From Tanytarsus gracilentus (Eukaryota > Arthropoda > Insecta > Diptera > Chironomidae), in contig JAXRKN010000033.1 of NCBI GenBank assembly GCA_038502055.1, forward strand, positions 1,674,001-1,738,000: a DNA stretch of 64,000 nt, read 5' to 3'. How positions within the stretch are numbered: position 1 is the first letter of the stretch; each line of letters begins with the position of its first letter. This document shows, piece by piece, positions 1-11,239 of the stretch. The translations under genes were made by a program, and so were the position numbers. The notes below the pieces were generated by a model. The model was not told the DNA's origin, searched no databases, and saw only the letters and a program-made list of their open reading frames with translations.

Positions 1-1194
1 AACGACATTAGCTTTTTTCTCCTTGAATTTCTCAATTATTCCGCCAATGCAGACCACAGCGTACGGTGAGAATTTCTTGTTGAGTCCCTTTGCCAAAAGT
101 GCAAGGCATTTTCCAGCAATCGCCACGAGGACAACGTTTGTATCTTTTGTAATTACTTTCTTGAGCGCTCGAACGAGATCTCCATAGTCACCATTTTCAA
201 GTTTTGGATTGGCAACGAGCGGTTCCAGTGCCTCGAGCGATTCCTTTCTGTCTTGCCACTTTTTAGCCTCAAGCTTATCGTAGAAATCTTTTGGCAACTT
301 TGAAAGAATGTCAACCGGATCTATCAAGTCCATTGGATCCATTTCTTCTCGAACTGGTGCTTCGTCATCTAAATATGAATGATGCAATTAGTTACATTAG
401 AAGTTATATTTAAATTAATAATTACCATCACAATCTCCATCTCCAACATCAGCACTAGCCGTAGCAGCCTCTAAGATTTGTCTCTCCTGTTGCGATTTCA
501 AGTATCGTGTTGGTATGGCTTTATCATTTTTGGCCTTTTCAAATTCAGCTTCGAGCTCATTTAGCGTCACCTGTGGAAGTGACTGAAGTTGTGTTTTAAA
601 TACCGGTCCAATCCATCGGAATATTTCGACTGTCAATTGTTTCGATTCGTCACGCACTGTCTTATCGCGATCACTCAAGAGCTGTGGAATTTTCTTCACG
701 AGAGGCTTCACGTTCACTACTTTTGAGCCAAACTCTCGGAGTGCCTGAAGTACGGTTTGGACACATGCGTATACGATTTTAGGATTTTTCTGATCAAATC
801 CCTTGATTAATTCTTCAATCACTGCGTCATGCTTTTCAATTTCAACAAACATGAGTGCGACTTGCATTCCGAGATCTTTTGTCTTTGCTTTCGGTGCACC
901 AAGGCATTTTGTAACGATGCCACTCATCACCTCTCCGACTGTTCGTCCAGCATGGCCACAATTCTCCACAAATACGAGTGCCGCTTCCAAGCCCTTCTCC
1001 TGTGCCAAGGCATTGCTGTCAATTACGAATTTCTTTATTAAACCCAGAAATTTATTCCATTCTGGTGACTTTTCATCATCGATAGCGCGAAATATTTTCG
1101 CCGCTTCCTCATAGCCGTCGACGCGAGCTTTCCACAATTTATGTACACATCGTTCGTCGACGGGAAGTTTCTTGAACTCCGTTTCATCATCCAT
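1..1194 (-). CDS. msps: Mini spindles (XMAP215/ch-TOG) N-terminus, partial
   Basis: Microtubule polymerase of the XMAP215/ch-TOG/Stu2 family. Its TOG domains bind tubulin dimers and drive plus-end growth at spindles and centrosomes. Two coding exons are visible: 1194..426 and 368..1, the second cut by the window edge. The 57-bp intron (425..369) has a GTAATT donor and a TTTAG acceptor and splits an Asp codon in frame. The first exon (256 residues) is TOG1: it starts MDDETEFKKLPVDERCVHKL and has the family pattern of paired helices (WKARVDGYEEA, SPEWNKF, DRDKTVRDE). A TTG two codons upstream is not taken as the start; the ATG at 1194 fits the family. An acidic linker follows, and the second exon opens TOG2 (MDPMDLIDPVDILSKLPKDF, then ITKDTNVVLVAIAGKCLALL). 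The later TOG domains lie outside the window. Identification is by recalled similarity to Drosophila msps and is firm. Confidence 0.95.
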
Positions 1195-3220
1195 TGCCAA
1201 TAGTTTTTAATCTTATACACGGATGAGAGTGGGTCACAATCTTTTCTATTTTTTTTATTATTTTATCGGTAGAGAACTAAAAATCAATAAGCAGATCAAT
1301 ATGTCGTCGTCGTCGTCTCACATAAGAGCTCACTGAACGTATGATAGAAAGAGGATAAAAGATTTTTGCTGTCCTAAAACGATATAAATGAGAAATAATT
1401 GTCGTTAATTTGATATATTTATGCTTTTATTGCACACGAAATTTAAACAATGGCTAATTTAGTCGTAATTGCGGAGAGTACGGGAAAGTTAAATGAAACG
1501 TGAAATTTTATTATATCGGCGGATACATTCGATCGATCAAGACATTTTGGAAATCGATACAATTTTTTTATAAGTTTGTCAATTTGTAATGGACAAATTT
1601 TTGAAAATTGTTATTTTTTTTTATTCGACAGTGTGTGACTAATTTTGATGAAAATATAAATTTAAACTTTTTAGAAATTTAGAAACACTTTTTGAAGTTA
1701 CTCGTCAAGTTTATTATTTAAACACTAAAAATACGTTAAAAACAAAATAATTGCACCTTAAAACTTTAAAAAAATCTCACGAAACAAATCAAATCTATAA
1801 GCGATTGTTGTCTCGCGCGCCTGTGCGAACTTGAAACTGAAAAGATTTTTCTTTTTGTTGTTGTTGGCCACAAAAAAAAGTGAAAAGCCTAAAAAAACTT
1901 TCGACGTGATTCATTAGTTCAGGCTATACATCACTAAGCACTGAGCAAGATTAGACACACACTGCACTTTCATTTCCTCCAGCTCAACAACCGTGTTGGA
2001 TCTTCTTCTTTCGCATCAATTCTCTTTTTCTTCTAAGAATAAATTTTTCTATTTTAAGAGCAGGAAAAGTTCTATGGTGCAAGGCGCAGTAAAGTATCGC
2101 TAACATAACTGATTGTAACCAAACTCCCACGACTTTATGCTTTCGAAAAGTGGACATTAAAATTGCAAAATAAGTCGATTGCCACAAATCCAGATGAGAA
2201 AAAACAACAAAATTGTAACGGTTAAAACTGATGCTTCGTTTTTGCGATTTTTCACAATGAAATCCTTTTGATACTCACTTTTCTTGAACTACAAACACGA
2301 GATGCGAGTCTTAACTTTAATAATATTAAGCAGATATGCAGAATAAATACGAATTTATCCGTCAAATTAAAATTTTCACAAAATTTCTTCACTCAGTTTA
2401 AAAACTCTCTTTTTTTTCTTCTTCGTTTTTTTGTCTCTCAAAATCTATCGAAACACGCCGTAGTTGCGCAAGGGGCAAATTTAAATTTGAATTTTTGCGT
2501 AACGGAAAATATTCAATGAAAAATTATTTAAATCCATAAACTGACTTTTTATTAATATGTTTAAAGTTTTTTAAGCACATTTCTATCTCCAAAGCTTGCT
2601 TAAATATAAAAAATTCCATAATTTTAAAAAAAAAATTGATAAGTGCTCGATGAACTCTATTTTATGACCCAGATAAGAAATTATTGATAAGAAGCATATC
2701 CTTAAGCACACAGTCAGTCGCTTAAAAATCAAATATTCTGAAAAATTAAAAATCGCACATGAAAAAGATAAAAAAAATTTACGAGAAATTTGTTTTTCCA
2801 ACTTTATTCATTGATGCATTTTGACTTAAAAATGTTCATTTTTTGTTTGTTGCAGAGGGAGAGTGCATGAAAATCATACCAAATAAAACTGAAAACTTGG
2901 AAAATTTTCTGTATAAAAAGGTTACAAATTGTCCAATTGAATGATTAGAGCCGTTTTTTTTATGAGATAATTTTCTTACACCAAGTTTTTTGGGGGATAT
3001 TTTTTTTAAAAAGAGAAAAAGAATAACTTTTTTGTTTCAATTCACCTTTGCAGTTTGTGTATTGCGGTTTTTAATAAAAGAAACTCATTAAAAGTTAAAT
3101 TGAACACTAAACTCAAATGCCGATATTCATTCTCTCTCTTTCTCTCTCGGATGTATTTTCTTATGGATATTAAACGTTAAATGATTTCTTATGTTTTACA
3201 CGTCGAGAGCGGAAGTTATC
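1195..3220. other. msps 5' flank and p23 3' flank, non-coding
   Basis: AT-rich sequence between the msps start codon and the p23 stop codon, both genes reading leftwards. It should hold the msps 5' UTR and promoter and the p23 3' UTR. A pyrimidine-rich CTCTCTCTTTCTCTCTC run lies near 3132-3150. I saw no conserved protein in any frame; the open frames here are short and of low complexity. Confidence 0.5.
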
Positions 3221-4219
3221 TCATTTCTTGGCCTCTTCCAAGTCGGGAATTTCTTCGTCATCGCTGTCTTCCTCATCTTCGAGGTCGTCGAATGAAGGTT
3301 TATCACCACCCATTCCACTCATCATGTCTCCCATTCCGCCCATGCCACCCATACCTCCCATCGAGCCCATTAGATCATTAAAGTTGCCCATGCCACCACC
3401 GCCCATACCGCCCATGCCGCCCATTTCATTTTGGGCCTCCTCATCGTCCGATCCTTCGTCCTTCCATTTATTGAAGTCAACCTTAAGCCAGTGAGGTTTT
3501 TTCTTATCGTTCGTCAGCGATGGCCAGTATGCGGCGTTTGTTTCATCTTTGACAATGACAAATTCGTAACATCTTCCGCTATTTTTACTCTCAACTCCCT
3601 TTGGATTGATTTTCTTGTAGAAGTTAATTGTCACCTCGTAGGTTTTGTTGTCCGGCGCGCCAACTCCTCTGAAGAAAAGTGAGTTTTCATCTATCCTAAA
3701 ATGTCCATATAAAACGGTTAAGTACAATTGAAATAAATGAATATATTAACGAACTCACTTAATCTCAGGATCTTTTGTTTCTATGTTGATGGTCACGAAA
3801 AGCTCATCAGTTCGCTGTGCCCATACAACTGCTGGTGGAATCCTATGGTAACAAGACACACACACACACACATTAGAATAAATTAATAAAGAGGGTGAGA
3901 GAGAGGCAAAAGATTAGAGGTTAATTTGCAATTTTCAAATGTATTTTTCAACATAAACTCACTAATGCTATGCTCGAAATTGCATAATTGTGAGCATTCG
4001 AAAGGTCATTAAGTCACTTGAATTATAATTAGCTCTATCGATGGAAATTTCGAGAATTTAATTTTTGAGAGAGTGAGAAAAAAAGAGGCAAGACACTTAG
4101 CGTCGGAGAAAAAGTCAAAATATCCACCTAAATATGCAATTTAATTGCTCTCTTTCATGCGCCGATGATTAATTAGACTCTTGTGAGCATTTTTCTACTT
4201 ACACTGTTGTCGCTGACAT
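3221..4219 (-). CDS. p23: Hsp90 co-chaperone p23 (CS domain)
   Basis: Orthologue of p23/PTGES3/Sba1, which binds ATP-bound Hsp90 through a CS domain and stabilises client complexes in cytosol and nucleus. Three coding exons: 4219..4203 (17 nt, ATG plus five codons), 3842..3759 and 3695..3221. All joins use GT-AG and keep frame, giving 191 residues. The CS domain covers about residues 5-110: PPAVVWAQRTDELFVTI, IDENSLFFRG, NKTYEVTINFYKKI, and the p23 hallmark YWPSLTNDKKKPHWLKVDF. The C-terminal tail is disordered: a Gly-Met block of repeated GGMGGMG units (about 125-160), then an acidic end (DDLEDEEDSDDEEIPDLEEA) typical of p23. The gene is divergent from COX5A, with 472 bp between the two start codons. 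The first intron (359 bp) carries an (AC)8 microsatellite at its 3' end. Confidence 0.93.
3856..3872. repeat. (AC)n microsatellite in p23 intron 1
   Basis: Perfect AC dinucleotide run of about 8 units just upstream (in p23 transcription sense) of the exon 2 acceptor. It probably varies in length between individuals. Confidence 0.9.
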
Positions 4220-4691
4220 TTTAATTTGGTTGTTTTATTAAATTTTAAATTCTGCCGTTCCGAATTTGCAAGTTCGAGTTACTCTTGTGTGGGTAATTCC
4301 TCAAAAGTGTCACAACTATACTGTGATACAAATTTTTAACGTACAATTTAAATTTAAAAACTAAACCTAACGAAATAACTTTCAAGAACTTTAATTTAAC
4401 TTTTAGTAATCTTCCCTCGTGAGTCGTGACAAAGTTAAAGAATCACCCCAGTTATAAATAATATCGAAAACTCAGTTGTACGACATTCGAACTTCGAAAG
4501 AATTTTTTTTATCGATTTTATTCGTCGAGTTTCGTAACACTGAAAAGTAAGCTGTAATTTTTTAAAAACAATTTTAATTCATTTAAAAAGTTTATTTTAC
4601 ATAATTGAGGACACTAAATTGTTTATTAACCTCCATACTCCTTCGATAATTCATTTTAGTTGTGAAAATCTACCGATAAAAGCATAAAATC
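4220..4691. promoter_or_regulatory. Divergent promoter region of p23 and COX5A
   Basis: The 472 bp between the p23 start codon (minus) and the COX5A start codon (plus) must contain both 5' UTRs and a shared or paired promoter. No clear TATA box is seen, which is usual for housekeeping genes. The exact transcription starts cannot be placed from sequence alone. Confidence 0.6.
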
Positions 4692-5144
4692 ATGTTAAGA
4701 GCAGCCGCAGGTCAACTTTCTCAGGTTATTCGTGGATCGTTCGGCGTATCGAGAGCTGTTGCCGTCACAGCCGTTCGCCACTCATCACACTCGAGTGAGA
4801 CAGATGCTGAATTTGATGCTCGCTATGAGGCATACTTCAACCGTGCCGAGATCGATGCATGGGAAGCACGCAAAGCAATGAACGACTTACTCGGCATGGA
4901 TTTAGTGCCAGAACCACCAATTGTTATCGCCGCTCTCAAAGCTTGTCGTCGCTTGAATGACTACGCATTGGCCATCCGATGGCTCGAGGGAATTAAGGAC
5001 TCATGTGGACCACACAAAGCAACAATCTGGCCATATATGCTCCAAGAAATCCGACCAACTCTTACAGAATTGGGTGTCGAGACGCCAGAAGAATTAGGCT
5101 ACGATCAACCTGAACTTGCACTCAAGACTGTCTTTGAGATGTAA
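4692..5144 (+). CDS. COX5A: Cytochrome c oxidase subunit 5A precursor, mitochondrial
   Basis: Nuclear-encoded matrix-side subunit of respiratory complex IV. It is a single coding exon of 150 residues, the usual length. Residues 1 to about 40 form a mitochondrial presequence: Arg/Ala/Ser-rich, no acidic residues until the SSETDAEFD junction. The mature part carries the family signature: DARYEAYFNRAEIDAWEARK, then DLVPEPPIVIAALKACRRLN, LAIRWLEGIKDSCG and a C-terminal IRPTLTELGVETPEELGYD. The start is the first ATG, with stops upstream. A poly(A) signal AATAAA is at 5307-5312, so the 3' end converges on that of the aminotransferase gene on the other strand. Confidence 0.97.
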   Translation: MLRAAAGQLSQVIRGSFGVSRAVAVTAVRHSSHSSETDAEFDARYEAYFNRAEIDAWEARKAMNDLLGMDLVPEPPIVIAALKACRRLNDYALAIRWLEGIKDSCGPHKATIWPYMLQEIRPTLTELGVETPEELGYDQPELALKTVFEM

Positions 5145-5306
5145 ATTTCGCCGGTGGATTGAGAGAGTATGTTTTTCTGAAAGTTCTAATCATTCATCAA
5201 GTGAAAGAAGTGAAAAAAATTTTGGATTAAACCAGTTATGTAACGATGAAAATATTAATAATTACGTGCACTGCAAAAAATTGGATGAAAAAAGGAGGAG
5301 AAAATT

Positions 5307-5312
5307 AATAAA
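5307..5312 (+). terminator. COX5A poly(A) signal
   Basis: AATAAA about 165 bp past the COX5A stop codon, the first canonical hexamer downstream. Confidence 0.6.
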
Positions 5313-5365
5313 CAATAGTGCTTGTCTAGTGCAAAATTCAATCATTTACTTTTTAATTGATTTTT

Positions 5366-5371
5366 TTTATT
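5366..5371 (-). terminator. Aminotransferase poly(A) signal
   Basis: AATAAA on the minus strand (TTTATT on plus), about 45 nt past the stop codon at 5415. It lies less than 60 bp from the COX5A signal on the opposite strand, so the two transcripts may overlap at their 3' ends. Confidence 0.55.
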
Positions 5372-5414
5372 CATCTTGTGACGCACACACAAATCATTCG
5401 AACATAGAAATTTT

Positions 5415-6978
5415 TTAATTTCCATTGTACCATTTTTTGAGAATATCGGCGGCTTTTTGGAGTGTCTCATCTTTCTTGATGTAACAGAATCTCACAAAAT
5501 CTTCGCCGAGCTTTTTATTTTTTTGAGTATAGAAAGCACTAGGTGGGATGCCTTGCAAAGAAATATTCTTGGTCATCCACTTGGTGAAGCGATAGTCTTT
5601 AAACTCATCATTTTCAGATGAAAGATCGACTTTATTAGCGAGATGAGACCAGTCGGCAATCATGAAATAGCCAGCATCGGGAACGGTTGGCTCAAAGCCA
5701 CTTTCGACTAAAAATTTAGCCATAAAATCACGTTTTCCTTTCAGCTCAACAGCCAATGATTTAAAGAATGAGTCGCTCGTGTTGAAACGTGAAAGTTCAA
5801 ATTCAAAACCAATCGCTGCTGCCTCTTGAAGTGGTGTCGCACAAGTATAAACTGAGTTCTGATGAACGAGCTGCATGTGTTTGATCAAATTAGCGGGCCC
5901 ATAGGTCCATCCTAATTTCCATCCAGTTGCACTAAAAGTCTTTCCAGCGCTGCCAATAGTAAGTGTTCTCTCCCACATGTCAGGAAGAGTACAGATTCTA
6001 ATGTGCTTGTTGGGCTCAAAAACCATGTGCTCATAAACTTCATCAGAAATCACGAGGACATTCCATATCTTGCACAAATCAGCGATCATTGTAAGCTCTT
6101 CCAAATCAAAGACCTTTCCAAGTGGATTGTGTGGAGTGTTTAAGATTAAAGCTTTTGTCTTGTTGTTAAAGAGCTTTTCAAATTCAACCGTATCGAGCTT
6201 CCAATCGGCCGAACTTATAACACCACTTTTTGTTGGCTTTAATGGAATTCCTCTCACCACGCCGCCAGCAGATTTAATCATGTCGTAGTAACAATCTGAA
6301 AAATCGTTTTATTATAACAAAATTAATAAACATTCAATTGATATTTTACCGTAAAAAGGCTCAATGATGATGACCTCATCGCCATGATCAATGTGACCAT
6401 AAATCGCATTGTAGAGAGATTGATAAGCACCGACTGTGACAATTATCTAAAAGTACATGATTAGTTTGCAAAATATATTTTGATATCGTATCTTACTTCA
6501 TTGTTAGGGTCAATTTCTCTTTGAATCAATTGTGAGTAAACCTTAGATAGGGCGTTAACGAGACGTGGATGACCGAACCCTCTTGTGTATTGATTCAATA
6601 AATGATCTCCATTAGCAACATCGGATAGTGCCTTTGTTACATAAGATGGCGGTGCATAGTCAGGGAACCCTTGACCTACGAAAGTTATTTAAAGTTAAAC
6701 CACGTGTCAAATTTCCGTTACAGAAATATTTGAAATTATTTCTGCGTCTTTTAATTTTGTGAATTTTAAATTTAATAAAACTGTTTCATTTATTTCTCTT
6801 ACCTAAATTGAGCGGCTTATATTTCAAAGCAAGTGCTACATATTCGACCCTGGAAAAAATTGCGTTTCAAGTGAAGTTACATAAAAATGATTTAAAAATG
6901 AACTTACCATACTGAAGGCGTTGATTCGATGTACCTTTGAGGTATCGCAAATTTTTCCATCCCTGATGTCGATGCCAT
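5415..6978 (-). CDS. Kyat: Kynurenine/glutamine aminotransferase (PLP class I)
   Basis: PLP-dependent transaminase of the KAT I/III (glutamine transaminase K, cysteine-S-conjugate beta-lyase) group, related to Drosophila CG6950. In flies it converts kynurenine or 3-hydroxykynurenine to kynurenic or xanthurenic acid with a keto-acid acceptor. Coding exons: 6978..6908, 6849..6803, 6675..6497, 6446..6350 and 6295..5415. All are GT-AG and in frame, giving 424 residues. Visible marks: PLNLGQGFPDY near the N-terminus, LLNQYTRGFGHPRLV, IIVTVGAYQSLYNAIYG, NTPHNPLGK, ISDEVYEHMVF, and the PLP lysine K250 in GSAGKTFSATGWKLGW. The ATG at 6978 is chosen because splicing to the putative upstream exon brings an in-frame TAA just ahead of it. 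A second ATG (MEKFAIP) lies seven codons in. No obvious mitochondrial presequence, so it is probably cytosolic. Confidence 0.93.
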
Positions 6979-7310
6979 TGATCTGATACTTATGCTGGAA
7001 AATCGAGAAAAATGATGACAAAATTTATTTAGCAATTGAGCTCTCTGGCTTATCAAAGACATCTAAAAAAGAACAAAAATCATGGAAAGTGTATTTAAGT
7101 TGATAATTTTTGAAGAGCTTACGATTGCGATATAAAGCGATTAAAAAAATGAACAATTGTAGCGTTTGGAATGAAGCGAAAGGTATGACAATAATTACAG
7201 AGCAGCTGATAATATGATAACAGGAGAAAAAGTACAGGAAAGACTTACAAAAATAGGAGTATGGGAAGCAAAATGGAACTAAGGAAACTCATTGTGGCTT
7301 AATTACTTAC

Positions 7311-7400
7311 GAGTGTTAGCGAGTACTGATTTAAAAGCTTAAAATGAAAGGAATTGATACACTTTTTTTTAAAGGAGTGTTACGAAAGAGACTTGTTGAG
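7311..7400 (-). other. Putative non-coding first exon of the aminotransferase gene
   Basis: A strong minus-strand donor (GTAAGTAATT starting at 7310) follows AT-rich sequence. It can be joined to the acceptor at 6995 (TTTTCCAG), 16 nt upstream of the start codon. The 5' end is a guess. The joined leader has an in-frame stop before the ATG. Confidence 0.45.
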
Positions 7401-7694
7401 CGAGATTTTAATAAAAAACTTGTTTTATGATGACGGCGGCTGACAGTGCCGACTGTATAAAAAATATTTTACAGGTCGCGACATTTTATTTAAAACATTT
7501 CCGTCATTTTCATAATTAATGACATTGAAATTTAAATTTTTAAATGACCACACTTTGAGTATAATTTATGAATGAAAAAAAATCTGATGACTCGACATAC
7601 ACACACACACACACAAATGTTACATCACTCATAAACTATTCCCACAACGTGTTTTTGTTTACAAATTGAAAAGAAAAATTAAAATTAAAAAATT
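7401..7694. promoter_or_regulatory. Divergent promoter region, aminotransferase and Rrp5 C-terminal gene
   Basis: AT-rich intergenic stretch between two divergent genes, with an (AC)n run at 7599-7615. The transcription starts cannot be placed precisely. Confidence 0.45.
7599..7615. repeat. (AC)n microsatellite
   Basis: Perfect AC run of about 8 units, roughly 80 bp upstream of the Rrp5 C-terminal start codon. Confidence 0.9.
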
Positions 7695-8870
7695 ATGCAA
7701 AAACTAGCGAGGAAAAGTACGAAAATGAATTCAAAGAAGAGGGAAAGTAAAAAATCATCGAGTGAAAGTGAAGACATGAAGCCGCAAGTGATAAATAAGA
7801 GTAAAATTACAACAAATTCAAAACTGCCGGGAATTTCGAATTTTTGGTGCACTGAAAAAAATAATCAGAAGCGAAAAGTTATTCAGGATGATCAGCCAGG
7901 CAAGAAAAAGCAAAGACTCACTGCAGTTGAGAGATATCAAAGGTATATGAATGAAGAGGAGCGAATAAGGACAATAGAAGATGAACTCGCAGATCCAAAC
8001 GTTGATCCACACACTCCGGATCAATTTGAGAGGGCTTTGATGAAGGACAAGAACAGTAGCTTTATGTGGATCAAGTACATGGCATTTTACTTGGAAACAG
8101 CTGAAATCGAGAAGGCAAGATCAGTTGCTAAGAAAGCAATTGCATCCATCAACTATCGAGAGGAGCAGGAACTTGTTAATGTTTGGATTGCACTGTTGAA
8201 CCTCGAAATTCGCTATGGAACCGATGAAAGCTTTAATGATGCACTTAGAGATGCGACACAGAGACACGATTCTTTTAAAATCCACTCACAAACATTGTCA
8301 ATTTTCTTGGAAATGGAAAAATTCGATGAGGCCAACAAGATTGTGGAAGTACTGAAGAAAAAATTCAAGCAAATTCCTGAAATGTGGATTTTAGTTGGCG
8401 AGGCCTATCTAAAAATGGGAAATGAAAAGTTTGCGAAAGAATTGTTACCAAAATCTCTACTCAGTCTTAAGGAGAATCAACGTGAGTAACTGTATGCAAC
8501 TTTAAGCTTAAATATTAATTTTAATATATTTTTAGATGTCGATTTCATGGTAAAATATGCATTGTTGACCAGTCGATTTGACCTCAACGATTTTGCACAA
8601 ACGATTTTTGAGAAGATCCTTTCGAGTTACAACAAAAAGCTGAATATATGGTTCACTTACATTGACATGATGGTGAAGCAGGGCCAAATTGAAATTGCTC
8701 GTTCACTTTTCGAGCGACTTGTCATTATTAAATTTCCTCTCAAAAAGCTCAAGAGCATTTATCAAAAGTATATAGACTTTGAGACAAAGCACGGCGAAAT
8801 TTCAAATGTTTCTAAAATCAAGAAATTGGCAAAGACCACGCTCGAGAAAGAAAATGAATTATCTGAATAA
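7695..8870 (+). CDS. Rrp5: Rrp5/PDCD11 C-terminal HAT-repeat part as a stand-alone gene
   Basis: Matches the C-terminal part of ribosome biogenesis factor Rrp5 (PDCD11), which acts in the nucleolus on 18S and 5.8S pre-rRNA processing. Two exons, 7695..8481 and 8536..8870 (54-bp intron, GTGAGT...TTTTTAG), encode 373 residues. A basic, Ser/Lys-rich start is followed by KKKQRLTAVERYQRYMNEEE. Then come half-a-TPR (HAT) repeats, including TPDQFERALMKDKNSSFMWI, KYMAFYLETAEIEKARSVA, REEQELVNVWIALLNLEIRY and LNIWFTYIDMMVKQGQIEIA. Full Rrp5 proteins are about 1400-1900 residues with many S1 RNA-binding domains before this part; none is present here. An in-frame TAA lies just upstream of the ATG, and the region further upstream belongs to a divergent gene, so the short form looks real. 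METTL13 starts 133 bp downstream. Confidence 0.88.
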
Positions 8871-9003
8871 AGAACAATGTTCAAGAAATAACGGTAAATT
8901 TAAATTTGAATTTTTTTTAGCTTTTTATGGTGTAGAAAAATTTGGCAACATCGCTTATTTGTTTGTAAACATTCAACACGTTTCATCGTCGAGAAAATTA
9001 AAA

Positions 9004-11109
9004 ATGAATTTATTGCCGAAAACATCAGAAGAATTTGCTACAAAAGAATATTGGAATAATTTTTTCCAAAAGAGAGGCAAGCTTGCATTCGACTGGTAAG
9101 TTTTATTAACCGGAAGTTTAAGAGATTTTTAATAAAATTTTAATTTTAGGTATGGAGAGGTATTTAAAAAATTAAAATTTTGCCACAACTTGATTTGCAA
9201 TGATTTTTACAGTTTCCAGAATTATGCGGTGTCTTAACGAAGTACATAAAGACCAAGGATTCGATTTTAGTGGTAAGTTAAAAATTATTTCTGTGATAAT
9301 TAAAATAAAGTTAATTAATTTTAGATAGGTTGCGGTAACTCGCTCTTATCAGTGGATATGCATAAAACAGGCTATAATTCAATCACAAATATCGATATCT
9401 CAGAGGTTGTAATTGAACAAATGAAGCGAGCTCACAAGAATTGTGTTTGGCGAACGATGGACGCAACTTCAATGGAATTTAATAATGAAGAATTTTCGGT
9501 TGTTCTCGACAAGGGTACATTGGATGCAATGATGAGTGAAGAGACGGAAACAGTTAATGAGTCAGTCATCAAGTACTTTGAGGAGATTAAGCGAGTGCTC
9601 AAGAATGGCGGTAGATTTGTGTGCATTTCTTTACTTCAAGAGCACATCATCAAATACCTCCTTGATTTCTTTCCTGAAAACAATTTCTTGTTCAGAGTCG
9701 TTAGATGTCTTGATGCCGAGTTAAAAACACAAAATTCAAACGAAGATGGAACGTCAATGCCAGTGTTTGCCGTTATCTTGACAAAATTTCTTAAGCTTCC
9801 AAGTAAAATCTATGAAATATCACAAGACAATGAAACTATCGAGAGATTGAACCAGGAAGGAATTAAAAATGCAGTGCTTTCAATTCAACGTGCATCAATC
9901 ATTAGAAATGGATTGATCAGAAAAAACTCCTACGAGGAGGAAATTACATTTAATCTCTATCGACCTAACGAGAAAATTCCACGCTTTTCACTTTTCATTC
10001 TCGATCAAAAAGCCAACAAGAAGAATTTAAAAGATTATGCAGCATTTATTTGCCCTCAGGGACGCGAGACTGAATGGTTGTTTTCAACTCCGCAAGGAAG
10101 AAAGAAATTGCTCGAGTCAGCGGGACATGCTCGATTAGCAATCGTAATAATGCACAGAAATCAAAGCTACACATCAATCGATGACATTAAAGTGGAACTG
10201 AATGAAACTGTAAAGTCATTTGCGCCTAAAAGTGTAAGAGACATGAGTAAAATTCCATTTCTCTCGCTAGGCAGTGATGTTGGATCGAGAAATGTAGTTT
10301 ATAAAGGAACCAGCAGCATCTCGGGTGATTTCGTCATTGAAGATGTTACAACTGATGAAAAAGTCCTCCGTCGGCTGATTTTCATGAGCAATCAAAATGC
10401 AATTCAGTCTGAGGTACTCTTAAAAAGAGTCAAGAAGGGTATCGTTGCTGACAACAATCATCTCTCATGTCAGCATCACATTTATTTGATTGTTGGAATT
10501 TTAATGATGGAGAATGCCAAGAATTTAAAGAATCTTGTGATTGGACTTGGTGGTGGTGGGCTTTTGACATACATCTATCATCATTTGAAAGAATTAAGCA
10601 TGACTGCCGTTGAAATCGATCCTGAAATTGTGAAAGTTGCAAAGGAATATTTTGGACTTGTTGAGGACAAAAATCGACTGGATGTTGTTGTGGACGATGG
10701 ACTGACATTCCTGAAAAATTCGGAAAAATTAAAATACCACTCGATAATTTTTGACGTTGACAGCAAGGATCCAAGCAAAGGTATGAGCTGCCCACCTAAA
10801 GAATTCTTAGAAAATGACATTCTAAAAGCAGTTGAAAGCTCACTAGCATCCGACGGAATTTTCATATTGAATTTTGTTTCACGTGACAATGCCATCAGAG
10901 ACAGTGTCTTCCAATCCCTCAAAGAAGTTTTTCCTCACATTTTCTCATACAAGCTCGAGGAGGATTTGAACGAGATTTTCTATTGTCTTAAAATACACGT
11001 TAAAGACTTTAATGATCGGTTTTTGAAAGCTGGAAAAAAGCTGAACACAATTAAGCGTGGCCTAATTGATGTCAGTGATTTACTCGAAAAATTGAAAATA
11101 AATTCATAA
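9004..11109 (+). CDS. METTL13: METTL13, eEF1A lysine and N-terminal methyltransferase
   Basis: Dual SAM-dependent methyltransferase. In mammals the C-terminal domain methylates the eEF1A N-terminus and the N-terminal domain methylates eEF1A Lys55. Coding exons: 9004..9095, 9150..9159 (only 10 nt), 9213..9272 and 9325..11109, giving 648 residues in frame. The N-terminal domain has the SAM motif I IGCGNS (residues 55-60), NIDISEVVIEQM, VVLDKGTLDAM and GGRFVCISLLQEHI. The middle has FICPQGRETEWLF. The C-terminal domain has VIGLGGGG (about 459-466), MTAVEIDPEIV, FDVDSKDPSKGMSCPP and IFILNFVSRD, all family hallmarks. The start MNLLPKTSEEF matches the usual N-terminus. The gene sits 133 bp after the Rrp5 C-terminal stop and 130 bp before the SepSecS start codon, so promoters must be very short or shared. 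Confidence 0.95.
11097..11102 (+). terminator. Possible METTL13 poly(A) signal within the last codons
   Basis: AATAAA overlaps the last codons before the METTL13 stop (11107-11109). With SepSecS starting at 11240, the METTL13 3' UTR is necessarily very short. Confidence 0.35.
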
Positions 11110-11239
11110 ATTATTTTTTTTAAAGGAAATTTTTTAAGCCGGCGTTTTCATTCCCATTTCATTTTAGTGTAGACTGTGTGGCCCTTAAAAGCAATTGATG
11201 TGATTTCAAGTTATTTAATTTTTATTATAGAAAATCAAA

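Noticed and set aside
3228..3494. Pro-rich open frame on plus opposite p23
   Set aside because: Shadow of the Gly-Met repeat region of p23 on the other strand.
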